Assembly (NCBI RefSeq): GCF_000165425.1
Contig: NW_001798991.1
Location: 124,001-188,000, forward strand
Origin: Paramecium tetraurelia
Lineage: Eukaryota > Ciliophora > Oligohymenophorea > Peniculida > Parameciidae
Direction: 5' to 3'
Length of the DNA stretch: 64,000 nt
The notes below the pieces were generated by a model. The model saw only the letters and a program-made list of their open reading frames with translations. It did no database searches and was not told the DNA's origin. The position numbers and the translations under genes were made by a program. How positions within the stretch are numbered: position 1 is the first letter of the stretch; every line of letters begins with the position of its first letter. Below are positions 61,901-64,000 of the stretch, one piece after another.

Positions 61901-63709
61901 GAGATGTACTTCTCGCTAAGAGCATCTGGATTACTGGGGATAGCAGCCACATTGGTTTGAGGAGTGGGCTTCTTTGTTAGACCCCATCTCTAGGTTTTTC
62001 GCAACAGTTCTTTAATTTGCTGAATCTACTTCCTAATTTGATTCAATTTCATTGCTATCATTGAGAATAGACGATCAAGCAATTAATATTTTGGACTGTG
62101 AGTGGTGACCTTTTTGAAGATTGCGTCGTTTTGTTATTGTGGAGTTTAATCAACATAAAATTGGAGTAGGTTTTTATCAACAAAGTAGGTGGTTGATGAT
62201 TTGTTAAACAATTCCAGAAATATTTTGATTAAGTCTAAGGCTTTTTCATGTATTTACAATTGCAATGAGGAATCAAACAACACTTTGAATATGGTATTAA
62301 AGATTTTTTCCATGTAGATTTGATTATTGATGAAGTCGGATTGCATCTTGTCTAGATTGTTCATGGGTGGGTCACTTTTAGGCAGATAACTCTGTACAAC
62401 ATGTTTAACTATTTCTAGCCAATTAAGATAGATGTTCGATTTTTGGAAGGGTGGTAGTTTGAGATTCTTACCAACAATGGTTTCTTCATCAATCAATTCG
62501 ACTACGTTGGCATTAATCTCAAGTATTTTATCTTAAATTTCATTTTGTTATACTGGATCTCTTTTCTAGATCATAGCTTATTTGAGTCTATTGCTGATAT
62601 CAATTCTGATGTGCATGATGTCGACTGGACAATATTTGAGTGTTTTTATGATTGTGGCCACTACTTAATCTAGTTTAACTGTATCAGCTAAGTCTCTGAT
62701 GATTCTAGATTAAGATTGAATTTGGCCATCATCTCTTTTGATGGTGAGTACAAAGAGTTAGAGGAACTTGGAGTAGGCGTTGAAGAGTTCTTATACTATG
62801 TTTCTTGGTACTTTTTGTAATAAGTCTTGAAAGTTGGTTTCATTGATAACTTGATTCATGGTTTTGAGTGCTTTCTTCAAGATTTCTCTCATTTGTGTTT
62901 TGGTCTAACTTTTATTGTCTATTTTACCTCATCCTTGACAATTGGATCAAGGGCAAATATGGTGTGGATAAAGAAAGGGGGAATGTTAGTCACAAAGGAC
63001 AAACTAAAAATATTCAATCGAATGTCCTTCTCACGTTTATCATCATTCTCGTGTTGTAACACATATGACTGATCATGAAAAGGATTGATTTGGCTGTCTC
63101 CCATCACCTTCTTGTATTATGATTTCTTGAGCTCATTATTAAACTTCACCAGAAATTCAATTCTCTGCTCAAAGAAATTGAACAGTCTCATTAAATGTGC
63201 ATCTGTGAATACGCTGTTTAATCTCTGATACTAATGTGATTGCTATTGATTGGTCTTCAGCAAATCATTCATTATTCTAATCGCTGTGGCTGCATTATTC
63301 TCATTGTCCTTCTCCAACACCACCGTCAGTTGATCAACCACTGACTGAGTCATGTGTTGCAATAAAATCTTTTTCTGCAGCAATTCAATTGTCGCTGCTC
63401 TCACATTGAACTTCACATTGCGACTAGTCTATGGCTCCACATTTTACAATACAAAAACCATCAAGTTTAAGCTATTCTCAATAAACCACTTATGGTAATT
63501 CTGCAAAGTTTACTACTTTCCCTTTTAACCAATACTCATACATGATTTGGATCACGACTGCGCTCAGAATGCTATTCCTCCGAAATCCTGCTTAACCGAT
63601 CCCGAATATCATAGATGTTGCGTTCTGAAAAGCTTTCGCTTTTGTTTTGTAAAAAGTTATTCAAGGCATCTTTTTGTTTCTCAAAATAAGCAGGGTCACT
63701 TTATGACAT
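49905..63709 (-). CDS. TRA1: TRRAP/Tra1-type giant pseudokinase scaffold
   Basis: A 13.8-kb gene, roughly 4,500 residues, from ATG 63709 to TGA 49905-49907. The first intron is 26 nt (after DPNH). Nearly all of it is HEAT/TPR-like helical repeat: the N-terminus contains VVDQLTVVLEKDNENNAATA, and SLKILSKLGSLVRKSEWP lies near 60360-60420, both characteristic of Tra1. A 26-nt intron near 59373-59398 joins two frames (VQ/SYGGTIIPSEGLNCR), showing one continuous gene. Near the C-terminus is a PI3K-like domain (LENLHINLSNGNFF, DPFAIRYSRSFEHL) without the catalytic GDRHxxN and DFG motifs, as in other TRRAP proteins. It ends in a FATC-like tail (KQWVKRWF). Tra1 recruits SAGA and NuA4 acetyltransferase complexes to activators. 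It is longer than yeast Tra1 (3,744 residues). I did not map every intron. Confidence 0.85.
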
Positions 63710-64000
63710 TTTATTTTAATAATAATATTAAACATCATTCATATTTAAATCTCCATAATACCCTCAACTAAATCTATTAACTATTTAATTCCACCCTCCT
63801 CCACCAAAGCAACACCGATATTACCATTCCAATCAACAATCACAAAAAAATCAAAATAACCTCGATCTCTCAATCCCCATCCATTTCTCCTATTAACCCT
63901 ATTTTCTTCCTCTCCACACCCTAACACATAGACCACCAAATATCAATATTGCTTCCATCTTAGATTCTGGTCCAAACTCTTGTAAAAAAAATTATTATTC
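63710..64000. other. right edge; possible 3' end of a minus-strand gene
   Basis: Minus-strand frames around 63740-63900 look partly coding: GYFDFFVIVDWNGNIGVALV in one frame and a hydrophobic helix (LLIGMVISVLLWW) in another. No stop, intron or family can be fixed with the sequence cut at 64000. Confidence 0.3.

Overview
The window is eukaryotic and almost certainly a macronuclear chromosome segment of a ciliate of the Paramecium type. Long reading frames are open only if TAA and TAG are read as glutamine and TGA is the single stop (genetic code 6). The coding frames are split by very short introns of about 20-33 nt, mostly GTA...TAG and some ending in AAG. Genes are packed with 50-300 bp spacers, and the DNA is AT-rich with even AT-richer spacers. 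Where I resolved all introns, the spliced lengths divide by three, which supports those models.

Left part, 1-13.4 kb: a multipass membrane protein (+), an AFG2/SPATA5-type tandem AAA ATPase (+), a 6.5-kb four-domain voltage-gated calcium channel (-), an Aurora-like kinase (+) and a small acidic protein (+). The 1.1-kb spacer at 11.8-13.0 kb holds one weak small reading frame and a pair of hairpins.

13.4-24.9 kb, all minus strand: a glycogen debranching enzyme with an AMPK-type glycogen-binding module inside it, a second Aurora-like kinase, a possible small gene, a Gln/Ser-rich protein, a secreted GH5 endoglycoceramidase-like enzyme and a coiled-coil protein.

24.9-31.9 kb, plus strand: a cysteine-rich surface protein with one apparent +1 frameshift, a long protein ending in an alpha/beta-hydrolase-like region, and a GPR180/TMEM145-like seven-helix receptor.

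31.9-39.5 kb, mostly minus strand: a tail-anchored coiled-coil protein, a class I methyltransferase, a small Ser-rich protein (+), a bZIP transcription factor, a NOL12/RRP17-like nucleolar protein and one poorly resolved gene.

39.7-47.5 kb, plus strand: two adjacent AIG1/GIMAP-like GTPase genes, each with a cysteine-pair motif, then tRNA-Glu(CTC), an oxysterol-binding protein and a MEAK7-like TLDc protein with an N-myristoylation signal.

47.5-63.7 kb, minus strand: a sorting-nexin-like gene whose frames I could not join, an aquaporin with an in-frame open extension after its stop, and a 13.8-kb gene for a TRRAP/Tra1-type pseudokinase scaffold.

There is no operon logic; neighbours are functionally unrelated housekeeping, signalling and surface genes, as expected in a compact ciliate genome. 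The only neighbours that look like one functional or evolutionary unit are the two AIG1-like GTPases. I saw no CRISPR array, transposase or telomere repeat.
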